Origin: Dimorphilus gyrociliatus
Lineage: Eukaryota > Annelida > Polychaeta > Dinophilidae
Length of the DNA: 64,000 nucleotides
Direction of reading: 5' to 3'
Assembly: GCA_904063045.1 (NCBI GenBank)
Contig: CAJFCJ010000020.1
Location: forward strand, 860,916 to 924,915
Part shown: positions 12,201 to 24,656 of the stretch, in pieces
Layout of the letters: every line of letters starts with the position of its first letter
How positions within the stretch are numbered: the stretch's first letter is position 1
Notes under the pieces: generated by a model
The model's input: the letters and a program-made list of their open reading frames with translations, nothing else
The model's database searches: none
What the model was told of the DNA's origin: nothing
Program-made: the position numbers and the translations under genes

Positions 12201-13478
12201 TCTTCGTTGACTTTATTGCTTCCGGCGACTTTTTGTTGTATCCTCACGAATTGCAAATGCTTGTTAGTGTGATTGAAAGAAAAAGAAAACAAGAGGCTGG
12301 GCTTGAGTAGTCCTTAAATTAGCCAAAGTTTGTTTTTGTACTTACTCTCGCCCTTCAGAACTGACGAAGATTATTGACATAATTGTCGATCGTCTGAACC
12401 CCTGAATATATTTGTATATGTATCTACACGTTGTTAAGTTTTCTTTCGCTTAATGAATGCGCATTTAGTCAAAAAACTCTTTAAAATCCAGTACAATCTA
12501 TAAACAAAAAGAAGTTTTGTTTTGCCACCGGCTTATTTATTTATAAACCCCTCTTGGGATCGTTCAATTTGTAAGGATATGAATTGAATAGGAATGTACT
12601 AATTAGAAGTTTATGGACTCCTTTGTTGCATTTCGATATATAGATCAAAAAGAGTTTATATTGTTACTATAGTAAAAATAGCATATCTATACCTACGTGA
12701 ACGAACAGGAGTTAGGCGACTGTTATGGAGTTTTTAAACCGATATATCAATACTTTATGACGGGAAATTCGTAATTCAGATCACGATGAGTTTGTGAGCT
12801 TGTATTAGTATAAAAAGTTATAAAAAGGAACGGTTGTAGTCAGAGGTCAACTTCTATTAAAATACGAAAATCTACGTATAGATTTACCTTCCATAGATAT
12901 GAGACTATATGAATTGAAATCTACCCTTAATCTCTCACCTTCTTTCTAACACCTGAATTATAAAAGCTTATGAGAAAGAATTTGACAATTTGGTAAACGT
13001 TTGAAGCGTTTACTGATTTACATTCAAAGAAAAGATCGATTATGTAATAAATCTAGAGGCACGTTCGATATATAAAATAATCGTATTCAGAACCATATGC
13101 TTTGTAATCCACTATAATCAACTATGTTTACTAATGCAATATCCTCTCTTATCCACCTCCCTTTAAAAATTTTAACAGCTTAATTACAAATATGATATTA
13201 CTTAACAAGTGTCGTATGGAAGGATTGTAGTCGCTTAGATTAACTATTACCTAACAATTAATATTTTTTTGAGTGTTATCAATATTTTTCAAATTACACT
13301 TTTTTCATTCTTTCATTCAATTTTATGACTTCAAGATTAATTTGGATTTGAGTGGGGATTAAATAGGCAAGATAATCCCGTGTTAACGGATTCAAATGAG
13401 AGTTTCACTACTTATGTAAACCATTCAATATTCGTTTGTTCAATAAGAAATTCTTTGGGGCAGTAAACAATTAAATAT

Positions 13479-13480
13479 GA

Positions 13481-13540
<60 letters not shown>
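13479..13540. repeat. TA dinucleotide microsatellite
   Basis: About 60 bp of nearly pure TA lies between the stop codon at 13634 and the convergent interval. Confidence 0.9.
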
Positions 13541-13542
<2 letters not shown>

Positions 13543-13633
13543 ATAGCTTATTTATTTATTTATTTATGATAATTATTGATTTTGAATACAAGCTTATTTC
13601 GTTAATATTAAAATTAAAAATGGACTATTCATA

Positions 13634-14983
13634 CTATCTGCCTGCAGAATAGGAGTCGTTTTCTTCATTATCATTTCCAGTGTCGTCTTCGTCGTCTTCG
13701 TCGTCTTCGTCGTCATATTCGTAAGGATTATCAACATACGGTTTCGTTTCGTCTATGTCTAATGGTCCATCGTTAAATTCACTATCCTCTCCTAATGTAT
13801 CTTCTTGATCATCAGCAATTCTTAGTCCATTCTTCTCGGTGTTCTCTTTTACTTCCTCACTAAAAAAATCTTCGATATCTTCGTCTTGGTCATCTTCGTC
13901 ATCAGCTTCATCATCCTCGGATGAAGAATATTGTATTTTTGTTACTTCTCTTATGAATTCACCGCCAAACTGAACATTTTTACTTAGTCCTATTCTGTCA
14001 GAACTAGCACTTTTTAATAAGCTCTTAGTAGGGGATACTGATTCTCTTCTACAGGCAGACATTGGTACTGGGCTGACTAGAATTCTTTGTTCTAAATTTG
14101 GGCTTTCAACATCCTCATTCCTCTTAATTGGAGGTGATGGAGATTTGCTAGGTAAGCTCTTGGACCGAGACTTCTTTTTAATTGCTTTTGGTTTATCATG
14201 TTCCTGATTTTCTTCTAATTTTTTATGCTTTAGTTTTTTTTTAACTCTAGTTTTCTTTTTTTTCTCGGCTGAGCGAATTCTCTCTATAGGCTCCGGCGAG
14301 TTTCTCCTTTTAATCACATCTAATAAAGGCGAAGGGGTTTCCTTTGTTCGAGATTCGCTGGATAATGGCCTAGGGGATTTTGTCCTCTCAACAGGAGGTA
14401 GGACTGGTTTTGATTTACGAATTGAGTCTTTCTTAATTTGTGCTGGAGCGGGTGGAGGCCACGGGACTATTTCTAGAGAACTTGCTTCCAAAGTGGGAGG
14501 GTCGTCATTTACGTGAAGGTCGTTTAGACTCAATATATTAGTTTCGCCGTTAAGCTTAGGAAAATCGGCTGCAAAGTTTGTGTATGAGAATCGTGCTTTA
14601 TCCCTTATAGCGGAGGCCGTATTTGACCGAAGGTTTTCGGACAATGGGCGTGCCGTTGTTGGTAGCTCAAGATTTGACGTTTGAACGGCGGAGAATGAAC
14701 GCTCCGAGTAGGCCTCCATTGGCATAAGGGGACGCCAGCCGGAATTTCTATCCGATTTTATTTCCTTATGAACAAAATCTGCTTGTTGTCTGGCTAGGGA
14801 AAGGCTCCTAACCCTTTCGCTATATGTCAGCATAGACTCATTACGAACTTTGCGACTTCTATCTGTCAACTGGGCAGGCTGAGAGCCTAAGTAGCTTTGC
14901 CTACTAGAGGGCGTCTCCTGTCTCCTCGACGTTAGTTTGAACGACGAATTTTGTTTAAATACTATTTCTCGATCTCTGAACAT
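13634..14983 (-). CDS. long, intrinsically disordered protein with acidic tail, function unknown
   Basis: A single long frame, 449 residues from the Met at 14983. The frame opens 22 codons earlier (15049), directly after an in-frame TGA, but that extension is hydrophobic and unlike the rest. A CAG just after the 14983 ATG could instead be a splice acceptor, making this the last exon of a longer gene. The protein has no membrane segment or known domain. It is rich in Ser, Arg, Lys and Pro, with SP and TP sites (TKSPRPL, SKSPSPP, ESVSPTKS), a Lys-rich stretch (KKKKTRVKKKLKHKK) and a Pro-rich WPPPAPA. The last third is very acidic, with DDE/EDD repeats encoded by a GTC/TTC trinucleotide run. KNVQF matches the RVxF docking motif for protein phosphatase 1 and sits in the most conserved-looking part (LSKNVQFGGEFIREVTKIQ). 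A scaffold or PP1-regulator role would be inference. Confidence 0.75.
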   Translation of the reverse strand: MFRDREIVFKQNSSFKLTSRRQETPSSRQSYLGSQPAQLTDRSRKVRNESMLTYSERVRSLSLARQQADFVHKEIKSDRNSGWRPLMPMEAYSERSFSAVQTSNLELPTTARPLSENLRSNTASAIRDKARFSYTNFAADFPKLNGETNILSLNDLHVNDDPPTLEASSLEIVPWPPPAPAQIKKDSIRKSKPVLPPVERTKSPRPLSSESRTKETPSPLLDVIKRRNSPEPIERIRSAEKKKKTRVKKKLKHKKLEENQEHDKPKAIKKKSRSKSLPSKSPSPPIKRNEDVESPNLEQRILVSPVPMSACRRESVSPTKSLLKSASSDRIGLSKNVQFGGEFIREVTKIQYSSSEDDEADDEDDQDEDIEDFFSEEVKENTEKNGLRIADDQEDTLGEDSEFNDGPLDIDETKPYVDNPYEYDDEDDEDDEDDTGNDNEENDSYSAGR

Positions 14984-17900
14984 TATTATCATAGAATAAT
15001 CAGAGTAAATGTTATTTTGTTCACACAGTATAAAAACAATAGACAGCATTCATCCCAATTAAACATTATTAGGTGTAAAAAAAATATTAAGTAATAACAC
15101 AAACTAATTCAATTTAAAGTTATATTTTCTGCAGTTTCTTCCAGTTGTCTAAGCAGTGAAGCACCGGCATACGGAATGTTAAATTTCCAAATTATCGATT
15201 TTCAATTAGAAACGATTTTTTTTCGTATCCCACAAATTAAGGCAGACCTCCTTAACCGACGACGTTTACAAACTGATCTGGTAAACATTCGGTTGCCAGC
15301 AAATAGAAGATTGTTGAAAAGTCGTGTTGAAAAACGGTAGAAAGCGATTTTCCTATAATTTAAGTCACCCAGAAGCTTCACACCTACCTTGTGTTTTGCT
15401 GAAATATTCGCTACCCCATAACAAAATAGACTATAGTTCTCTTATTACGTACAACTAAGCAACTTACATTATACCGTTCCGGAATGTTACGAAAATATTG
15501 AGACCTTTATTAATGGTTTTCATAATACTTTCACTCGTATGCTATCAAGCATAAAGATTTTAGCGCTCGAAAGGTTGTTAACTAGACGGCAATAGTGAGC
15601 TTTTTTTTCTGCTTTAATCGAATAATTACGTCATTTCCATTGGATAAATTTAATGCGTCTAAGTGGCGAATGCTTCATTGACTAAACAAAATATATTTTC
15701 GAGTGGTAGAAGTTAAACCATCGATATTTTCTGTGAATTAACAGAATTTGCTTAAGGGTCTGGTATTTAAGCAAAATATTTAATAAAGAAGTAAAAAATT
15801 TTATCGTTCAATTTACGTTTCTTTTGTTTTTTAATTAGTAAGATAAACATTTCCAGCGATAGGCTGAATACAGTTTGCAGTGAAATCTTTTATCTGCACT
15901 GGAAACTATCCAACATGCAAGTTCTTGTTTTGATGCTTTCTCCCCTTCCCCTCTTAACTAAATGAATTTCCTCTTCACTGTAAATTATTAATACTTTATA
16001 CTTAAATTTGACTTGATATTTTCCAATAACATTTAGGAATAAATTGGTTTTTCTTTTAAATCCGATAAATAAAACTTGAAATATTCAACTTTTTTTATTT
16101 ATAATTAAAAAAAATGAATAGAAATAAATATAAATATTTGCCAAACTATATTTTAAAAATAGTAAAAAACAGACTATTTTTATCTCATTCAAAAGTAAAG
16201 AACTAAATGTTGATTGGGGATTAAACTATATATATACCAATAAATAAATACATAAGAATTGATCAATTTAATTTACTTGAACTTTACAAGTTTTTAATTG
16301 TATTTTAATTAAAAAGGATCTTTTTTTTGTTATCTTTGTATTACTTTAACAACATTAAACTTTGGACATAATAATGAATATTGTTAATGTTAACTTGAAA
16401 GAGTAGATGAAATCTTCACTATTTACTTTGTATTTGATTATCAAATACAAAAGATGTTTGAGATATTATAGGAATAAACAGTATTAGATTTTTTAGCATC
16501 TTAACAAAAAGAGAAAAAAGAAAAGTTGTGCCAACAACTGTTAAGCAAATGAACTTGTTCGAAGCAAGAATCTGTACAGGACGAATCGATAGTTAGATTT
16601 TTCTCTCTCTCTTTCTAATGATTTAATTCTGTTTGAAGAGAGTGGGTGGGTGAGAAAGAGAACGATCAAGAAAAAAGAAAGAGTGAAAGAGAAGGCTTAA
16701 ATATAAATAATATATCTATAATAGCTAATTATACACTAACTTGATTTAGAGTTATCTCATGTTTATAGGAGATTAAACAATTACTCTAACAAAACTACAA
16801 GATAGATGAGACAATACATGCATTCTATTAAGTCAATGCCAACCTTTGTACTGACAGCTCCAATATTGAAAGCTATATTTGTATAGTTCAACAACTATTG
16901 TAGTAATAAAATATCCAAGAAAAATAAACCAACGAAGCAATGGAAAAGATTTCTTTTTTTATACTAGTATTAAATTATTATAGTTCATTGGAAATTCATT
17001 GAGAAACAGACCTATACAGTATAAAAATCCAAAAAAAGATATTTTTACAATGATCTTTGAACTGTTTCTTTCTGAAAATTTAGAAAATAATAAGCTAAAA
17101 ATTGATTCGTCTAAGGGCAAAGTTTTTAAGTAGTTTACTTACCGAAGTGTATATTGAACATTATAGAATAAATAGTCTTGTTTTAATAACACTAATAACT
17201 CCTTTATTTCCAAGGTAAATTGAATGTAAACTGCAAAAGTTATAGTCAGTCTTCTTTCATTCCACCAAACCCATCTTCGTTTAATTTTCTTAAACTATCA
17301 GAATGCATAAAAATAGTAAAGATCGAAGAAAAGAGAGATTTATAGTTAATTTTCAGGCCTATAGTGATCAAACTTTCTTCCTTCTTAATCTTCTTAAGTA
17401 AAAGTCGTTAGGATTTTACTATAGAAATGTTGAATTAATTTCTAATATTAAACATAATTAATTATTCATTTCGAAAGAAGGCATATCTGGAGTCCTTTCG
17501 TCTTCTTCCTTTGGTAGTCTCTTTGGCAGAGAGTTTCAAATATACTCTTACATTGAAATTAAACAGCATATGAATCAAGAATCAAGACAAATTTTGGATG
17601 AAAGCGCAAAAATGAGCCATAATTAATAATGGAATATTTATTTTATCATATATATTATGAAAGAAGTAATTATAAATAATAGGATTGATATAAGATTGCA
17701 TCATATTTTAATAATCTTCATAAATCGATTGAATTCCTAGGCATCTGCAAAATAGAAGTTTATTCTTTTAAAAGTAACAAAAGCTAAGGGATAATGAAAA
17801 TATAGCTAAGGAGTGTAAAAGAAAAAGAATCTGTTTATGCTTGATCAGAAGATACTCAATTCAATGACATTTTACTTTTGAAAGTAGGCGCACTTAGCTA

Positions 17901-20900
17901 GAGGTTTCTGAAAAAAATCGCGTGCATACATTCAAGATATGGACGCTCAGATTTCACCTTCAACTGAAGTTTATAATGTGAAAAAGTTGGCTGAAAGTAT
18001 TGAAGATTTTAGACGTTAGCTATTCTTTTTGCAAAATAGACTTGAAAGTGGTGTTCTTTAATCTCTCAATAATCGCTGTCAATTGCAAGGTCATTTACGG
18101 TATACACAAAAATAGATTGAATAGCATTGCTTAAATCGAATAAGAGCTATTATTACAATTTTAAAACAATAATACTATAGATAATGTGACGGAATTAATA
18201 GATTTGGATAAGAAACTTTGATAAATAGTCAGAATTGTTTAGTTGTTTAGAAATCTCCCTTACCATGAGTTGATAAAGATCTAGCATCGATATCAGTATT
18301 CGTCACAGTAGCGGCTTTATACTGTTATAAACCGCAAGAAAATACTAATAATTCTAATATGGTTATTCATATGCCAATTAAATCAGTAATTAAATGTAAT
18401 TAAAAGTAATTTAATTTCTTGGAAATCACTCAGTTTACGATATATTGGCATCAAATGATTATTGTGAATTATTATACATAAATGATTTGAAAGCATGTGA
18501 ACCTTTTGAGTAGCATAATAAAAAAATTTCAAAAAGAGATGAAGCACATTTTGAAACGTTAATTAATGTGAATACTTTATATTATTAATGATTCCGCTAT
18601 AGCTTTAAAAATATGCCATAAATGATATTTCTTAAACAAAGTAGAAAACGGATGTAATTATGAGTTACCATATATCAGAGGTTTAAGTGAAGTACAAATG
18701 ATTAGTGCGCAAGAAACGTTAAAAAAATTGATTGTTGGACAGAAAAATGTAAAATTCGCCTGTACCAGAGGAGATATAAAGTAATAGTCTTAGCAGAGAA
18801 ATTACTAATATATCACCAAAACCTTGTCATATTATCAAAAGATATGAATATATAATTTGAGAATCTGTATTGACATCTAGTGGCTAATTTATTTTTCGAA
18901 TAGATTTCCCTTTTATAAAAATATTTACCAGTTCTTTTATGCTTTTAAATCCATAGTCTTCACAATCAAAAATTGTTAAACAAAGAATAATGAACAAAGA
19001 GAACAAATGATAATTGGTTAACATGGTCCAGATTTTCAAATATCAATTATGATTGTATGCTACAATAGAACAAGCTGTTTTACAGAACATATACAGTATT
19101 CGTACGTATATATATTGGAAACAGATACACTGATGTATTAACTAAATATTTACTACCAGAATGTCAATATTGTCAATATATTTCCAAAGTTACAATGCAA
19201 ATTAATAATAAATTTTATGCTTTTTGCTTGAAACTTATCAACTAACATAACTATGGTATAAAGTAGAATAAGAAAAAATAACTCTTCCAATCAATTTATA
19301 CTTATTATATGCAAAGTGATTTCTTTTTATATCGCATTGCTAACAGTTACGTAACAGTTATAAAATGCTTAAAATAGATGTCAAGATCAGTTGTGCTTTA
19401 TCGAAGATCTAAACTTACATTTTGGATTAGTTTTCTGATTAAAAAAAACGGATAAGATTGAAGTTTATTTTAATATGATATAATGCCATCTATTGGAGAA
19501 TTAGGCGAATATTTGTATATTTTTTTAAATAATATTTCTGATGAGAAAGTTGCTTATTCTTAAGGAAAAAATGAAAGTAATACAATATTAAACAATATAG
19601 ATGTAAATGCAAAGAACCATTAGTAAATATATTACTCAATATTGAAAAATACGTTGAAGATAAACAATATCAATATATCGACTCATTCAACATTTTTTAC
19701 AAAGAGAAGGAAGAAAACAGAAAGCTGTTGAGTAATTTTACAAAAATAATTAAGGATTGACGTCAATTAACTAACCAATTATTGTCTTATATGACGCGTA
19801 AGGAAAATCGTTTGATGAGTTTTTCTATGAAACCAGAATAGCTGACTTCGGCACATTAATGTATTAATTGTAATTTTTACTAAGTAAAAAGTATTTACAG
19901 TAGACAATCCCAGTTATGAAACGTAATATTATGTGAATGTTAGCTTTTCCTTTACGTATTTAATATATTATTAATCAATCTAATATTAAAGGTAATTTAA
20001 TAAGATTAATTGTCAAATAATGCTGCGAACGAAATGAATCTCTTATTTCTAAAAGGAGCAAAAATTCTAATTAACGATTTAATGAGGATGGAAGAGAGCT
20101 TTTCAACTTTTCTCTGTAAAAAGAAAATATTATAGACAAGACATAAGGAAAGAAGAAACTAGGAATGATAATTTTATAAATTGTATTGTAAACGATAATA
20201 GTATAGCTGAAGAGAAAATACATATTTATATATATATAAATGTAAAGAAATATGCTGATTTATCTACTATTATCTGATAAATCCTCAGATTATATAAAAA
20301 ATCTCTTATAAAAATAAATAAAGATATCAGAAATGAAAGTAATATATTGATTTAGACGGTACAAATAATAAAAATAGCTGTGAAATTTTAACCTCAAGAA
20401 TAAGCACATTTTTAAATATTCTCCTAGAAAGATATAATTGTCGGGCAAAATCTTCATTTATTAAAAGAATAATTTCTCTTTTGATCAAATATGATTAAAA
20501 GTTAGAATTCTTTTTAAAAATATTATAAAATTAACAATTAAGCCGAAATGATCTAAAAAAAGGAGATGGAATTTTTTTTCGTTTATCGGTAATGATTTGT
20601 TTTTTAAATTAAAAGAAATACCGACAGTTTTATGAATAGATTACTATTATTAAAAGCAGTTTGAATAGTTTGATAATTGTATGTGATAAGTTGAAATTTC
20701 CTGAAAAGTTTCTATAGGTCAAATGTACTAGAATAATAGAACAAAATATGAATAACGATCCATTGAACACGTTACTAATGGCCAATTTCTCTTAATTTGT
20801 ATATGTTTTAGATGTTTTTTTAAGGGATTATACCAATACATGTTTGGAATCAATTTAATAATTTAGAAGGTATAGAAATAGCGTCTTTATTATTTAAAGA

Positions 20901-22018
20901 ATGATTGTTGAGGGCAAATACTATTGTACTTTAAACATCTGTATTATTCATTATAAGGTCATTATTCAACTTACATTTACAGAACTATTTGTCAAAGTCC
21001 AAAAGCGAAAGTATTGTAGAATTATAATATGCTAACGCCACCTAGTTGATATAATAGAGACTTCTAGAAAAGAAAACGTATAATCAAGCATTTAGTAATA
21101 ATTTTCTTTTCTTTTAATCTGCAGATTGATCGATGCTCTTAAAGTAAATATTAAAAATTTATCTTTAAATCAAAAGACTTTAGTTCCCTGTCAACTAGAG
21201 AAAATTACTTAACAAGGGGAATTCTATCATCTTTACAAGGCTTTTAGAAAATGGTCTCAATGTTTACGTAGGAAAATCATATCTCTGCTGGTCTATGACA
21301 ATCTAAATCATTTGGATGAAGAGAATTCGTATCAGGAGTTAAAAGCCACAAATTAATAATATGTAACAAGTAGTCTGTAACAAGTCATTTAATATTTCAT
21401 TTCTCAGTTTTGAGGTATAAGTAAGAATGAATTCTCTTATTTCAATACCGATAAACGACAGTATTGGCCACCGATACGCCCATTTTATAAAATCTATGAA
21501 TTGTTTGATGGATTACACAGAAACGAGTAGGGTGTAATGCATTTTCTATGTATTTCTATAATATTTACGACTAAGATTATCTCCATTAAGAGACATCATT
21601 TACATATCAATTTTCTTTTACTTCTCAGTATAAGGTTATGTTTATAAATAGCTCTATTTTCCTTAATAAACTAATTAATATGGTACAAACTAAGCATGTC
21701 GCAATAAAATCATGATTTAAGTTACATTTACGCAAAATTTCGACAAGTATACCAACCTGTTTAAGCTATTAGCGCCTTCTGGTTGACATATAAAGAATCA
21801 ATAGAGAGTTAATTAAGAAAAATTAAGTTGCAATTATTCGTATTTTTTCCAAAGCAACTCTTGATTTCAAGTCTTTGAGAAAGATAGCTCATTCAATTTT
21901 CCTCGAGCAATCCTTTCAATTTGGAATATAAAGCTTACAGTAGAATCTATATACCTTTGTCTGCTCACTAAATAAGATAATTAGTGTTGAATTATAGAAC
22001 ATTTTATTCACTAAATAG
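14984..22018. other. 7-kb AT-rich interval, no gene recognised
   Basis: The right side of the minus-strand gene at 13634 (its promoter or upstream exons) should start this interval; 15.1-15.5 kb is slightly richer in G+C. No convincing exon is visible on either strand. It contains several CTCF-like motifs (18871, 19482, 21033, 21770), TATACAGTATA at 17013 and a near-palindrome at 16427-16451. A TATAAAG at 21927 may serve the first gene of the next cluster. Confidence 0.45.
21770..21787 (-). promoter_or_regulatory. CTCF-like motif at the left edge of the secreted-protein cluster
   Basis: TAGCGCCTTCTGGTTGAC reads GTCAACCAGAAGGCGCTA on the minus strand, close to the vertebrate CTCF core CCASYAGRKGGCRS. 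It lies 250-300 bp before the first cluster gene. Confidence 0.45.
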
Positions 22019-22069
22019 ATGGCTATATATAAAATTTTCATTGCTGTATTAACATACCGAAAAGTGCAA

Positions 22070-23113
22070 ATGCTTCTTTGGAATTATATCTTGCTTTTTC
22101 TTTTCTCTTGTCTGGGGAGCTTCGCATCAACAGTTGATGAATGTGATATTTCGGTAGAAGAGAGAATTCGTGTTGGAAATAAAGACATCACAAGTCAAGA
22201 ATGTGTTTCAGACAAACTTGTACATGTGGCTTGCTATTCAATTGACTATGGCTGCTATAGAAGTAAAACTGCGGTTCCCGGCTTTCAATTCAGACATGGT
22301 GACTCTTATTCTTTTGACATTATCAACCCTGAGAGTAATAATTTCGCGGATCCTTATGAATGTGCTGGAACTTGCTTGGAAAAGACAGACTGCCAAGGCT
22401 TCAGTATATTTCCATCATCCAGTAGGAAATGTCTCTTAAAGAGCAAAAGATTTAAAAGATCGCAACCACACAACAGTCTCACCAGTTATATGCAATATGG
22501 TGTTCCTTTCAGTTCGTGTAATACTGGTTCTTGCTTGGAGGCTTCTTATTCGACAGCTGATTTATCTATTGAAGCATGCCATACATCGTGTAAAGCTGAT
22601 ACTGATTGTCTTTATTTTTCTTTAAACGAAGACGGATGTAACCTTCACAAAAAATGTACTATGAATGTTAATAAAGCAAGTAGCGTTGTTTGCTCACGAG
22701 AGAGTGTGCTGATATTGTCCACCATCTCTAATAAAGGGATAATCGATCTCTTAACTGATTCACAAAATGAAACTTGTGTTACTATAAGAGATTATGCTCT
22801 CACTCTTCGCTTTCCTTTTCCTGGTGTGAACAAACCTCTTGCTCCTCTAACCGTAAATGTACAGGGAAAATCGCTAAACTGTCATAGGGCAAATAGCATA
22901 CATAACGATGAGGAAGTAGTTGTCTACACCCACAATAGTCCTAATTATGGAACGAGCTTTGAAGGTTTATTTCAAATATGTAGGTTTATATCGTCAAATG
23001 AAAAGAACTGTTCATTTGTCTGTGATTGTGGAAGACGCTACTGCGAAGGCGTTTATGTGAAATTTTTTCAAAATACGAATAAATTAGAAATTTGTGAAGT
23101 TACTATCAATTAA
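22070..23113 (+). CDS. secreted Cys-rich protein: trefoil-like, PAN-like repeats, Cys-rich C-terminal domain (copy 1)
   Basis: Intronless. The Met at 22070 is preferred because it gives a canonical signal peptide (LLWNYILLFLFSCLGSFAS) and a 347-residue precursor. The frame also has a Met at 22019, which would bury the signal behind 17 residues. After the signal: a trefoil-like module (CDI..ERIRVGNKDITSQEC..ACY..YGCYRSK); a PAN/apple-like repeat (ECAGTCLEKTDCQGFS...CLLKSK); a second shorter one (ACHTSCKADTDCLYFSL...CNLHKKC); and a C-terminal domain starting at LTDSQNETCV, with LRFPFP and a closing Cys cluster (CSFVCDCGRRYCEGVYV...CEV). That last domain resembles the galactose-binding-like ends of other lophotrochozoan secreted proteins, but this is tentative. 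An extracellular or mucus location and glycan binding are inferred. It is first of three head-to-tail copies; a TATAAAG lies at 21927. Confidence 0.88.
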   Translation: MLLWNYILLFLFSCLGSFASTVDECDISVEERIRVGNKDITSQECVSDKLVHVACYSIDYGCYRSKTAVPGFQFRHGDSYSFDIINPESNNFADPYECAGTCLEKTDCQGFSIFPSSSRKCLLKSKRFKRSQPHNSLTSYMQYGVPFSSCNTGSCLEASYSTADLSIEACHTSCKADTDCLYFSLNEDGCNLHKKCTMNVNKASSVVCSRESVLILSTISNKGIIDLLTDSQNETCVTIRDYALTLRFPFPGVNKPLAPLTVNVQGKSLNCHRANSIHNDEEVVVYTHNSPNYGTSFEGLFQICRFISSNEKNCSFVCDCGRRYCEGVYVKFFQNTNKLEICEVTIN

Positions 23114-23555
23114 ATGAAAAAGAATTGTGAATAATCTTAATATCTAGTCAAAATACAAATCCATTTATAGAATATCGTAAAGAATTAAGTTAAGCTTATT
23201 GGTCAATAAATGACAATCTAAAAAATGAAACGTTTTCTAGAAGAAATATTAGGCTTAGGATAGCATTTTTAATGAGTAGTTTTATAGCACTTTATATAGA
23301 AATTTTTTGGTTTCAAATCTGTTAAATATTCAAAGTGGGGTGAAAATATTAAATCATTTAAACAAACTAAGCAATAACTTAAAAACTGTCAAATACAATG
23401 GATAAAATTTAAGTGATTTGTTTTCTTGTATCCACAGAATTTGGTCAATATGACACGTGAGATTTCTGTTTAATAAACAGTCAGTGAATATGTTCAATAA
23501 TCATTTAAAACCAAAGATTTCCAATTTTCTTCCTGTAATTCATGACTTGTAAAGC

Positions 23556-23564
23556 TATATAAAA
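23556..23564 (+). promoter_or_regulatory. TATA box of secreted-protein copy 2
   Basis: GCTATATAAAAGGG lies 43-51 bp before the start codon at 23607. This fits transcription starting about 20 bp before the ATG. Confidence 0.55.
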
Positions 23565-23606
23565 GGGAAAATCTTTCATATATCTAGAAGGAATCACAGT
23601 TTCAAA

Positions 23607-24656
23607 ATGCTCTTGTTACTTTTTCTTATACAATCGTCCAGCTCTCAAGTGACTCAAACTGGTGAATGTGATATTGATGTTAGTAAACGAATTCGAATTG
23701 GTAATCAACAAATTACGCCAGTTGAATGTATGAGTGATGAACAAGAAGCTTTTGCCTGTTATGACAGTTCATATGGATGTTATAGAAGTAAAAATGATAT
23801 TGTTGGCTTTATCTATAAACATGGAGATTCTGGGGCTTTCGATTTGTTCGACAGTGAAAGTGAAGAAAATGCAGCAATGGACATTCAAGTTTGTTCGAAA
23901 CTCTGCTTACGAAATTCCGACTGCAAAGGCTTCACTTTAGCAAGTTTTAAACATCTTGGAAGATATTGTCACCTTAAAAATAAGCGATTTAAAAGAACAA
24001 CCGGTTGGGTTACAACGATGGTCAGCTATGATAGATATGCTGTAAAAGTATCATCTTGTGAGACTGGTGAATGTACGGAAACAACACTTCAAACATATTC
24101 TAAAGATGCTGTAACTTGTAAATCTTATTGCGAAAGTAATCCGGCATGCAATTACTATTCTTTGACACCATCCGGATGTCAGTTGAAAGATAAATGCACT
24201 GTTTATAAAAATGCTGCTAATAGTTTCTCCTGCACGAAAACAGTAGCTCTAGTGTCAAAGTCTATATATTTCAATGAAAATAGTTTAACTAATGTATCCG
24301 ATTCAGATGAATCTACGTGCGTATGGTTGAAACCTAGTCCATTTGTACTTAGGTATCCTTTTCCCCAAGTTGATGCTCAGTTAAATTCCTTGACACTCAC
24401 AATAAAAGGCTCACAATTATCATGCATGGCTGAGAAGCTAGATTTAATAAATATAAATAGTTTATTTGTTTACATTCCATTGGAAAGAGTCTATACAACA
24501 AGTTTTACAGGATCGTTCAAAATATGTGAATTATTATCTTCTAGTTCAATTGAATGCACGTATATATGTGATTGCCAAGAGAGATATTGTGAAGGAATAT
24601 ATGTGAATGCTTTTTCAAAAGATGGTGGACCAAGAGTATGCGAAATTCAAATATGA
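23607..24656 (+). CDS. secreted Cys-rich protein: trefoil-like, PAN-like repeats, Cys-rich C-terminal domain (copy 2)
   Basis: Intronless, 349 residues, with a short signal peptide (MLLLLFLIQSSSSQ). The trefoil-like module spans residues 21-58: Cys21, then KRIRIG where a trefoil has xxxCG, ITPVEC (Cys41), ACYD (Cys51) and YGCY (Cys58). The first PAN-like repeat has Cys96, Cys100 and Cys106 in the CxxxCxxxxxCxGF pattern and a later CHLKNKRF. The second has CKSYCESNPACNYYSL and CQLKDKC. The C-terminal domain opens with VSDSDESTCVWL, continues LRYPFPQVD and closes with CTYICDCQERYCEGIYV and CEI. It is the clearest reference member of the family in this window. It is separated from copy 1 by 493 bp and has its own TATA box, so it is probably transcribed separately. 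Ligand and role unknown. Confidence 0.9.
   Translation: MLLLLFLIQSSSSQVTQTGECDIDVSKRIRIGNQQITPVECMSDEQEAFACYDSSYGCYRSKNDIVGFIYKHGDSGAFDLFDSESEENAAMDIQVCSKLCLRNSDCKGFTLASFKHLGRYCHLKNKRFKRTTGWVTTMVSYDRYAVKVSSCETGECTETTLQTYSKDAVTCKSYCESNPACNYYSLTPSGCQLKDKCTVYKNAANSFSCTKTVALVSKSIYFNENSLTNVSDSDESTCVWLKPSPFVLRYPFPQVDAQLNSLTLTIKGSQLSCMAEKLDLININSLFVYIPLERVYTTSFTGSFKICELLSSSSIECTYICDCQERYCEGIYVNAFSKDGGPRVCEIQI

Larger units (their letters stand above)
8546..13633. other. 5-kb AT-rich interval, no gene recognised
   Basis: The 3' side of the GPCR gene and the 3' side of the minus-strand gene at 13634 face each other here. Open frames are short and of low complexity. Notable items are TATACAGTATA palindromes at 10960 and 11021, a CTCF-like motif at 12185-12200, and a TA repeat at about 13479-13540 lying immediately downstream of the next gene. 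Confidence 0.5.

Noticed and set aside
17900-18800. Possible retroelement remnant
   Set aside because: Short translated pieces looked vaguely coding, but no reverse transcriptase, integrase or long terminal repeats could be recognised.
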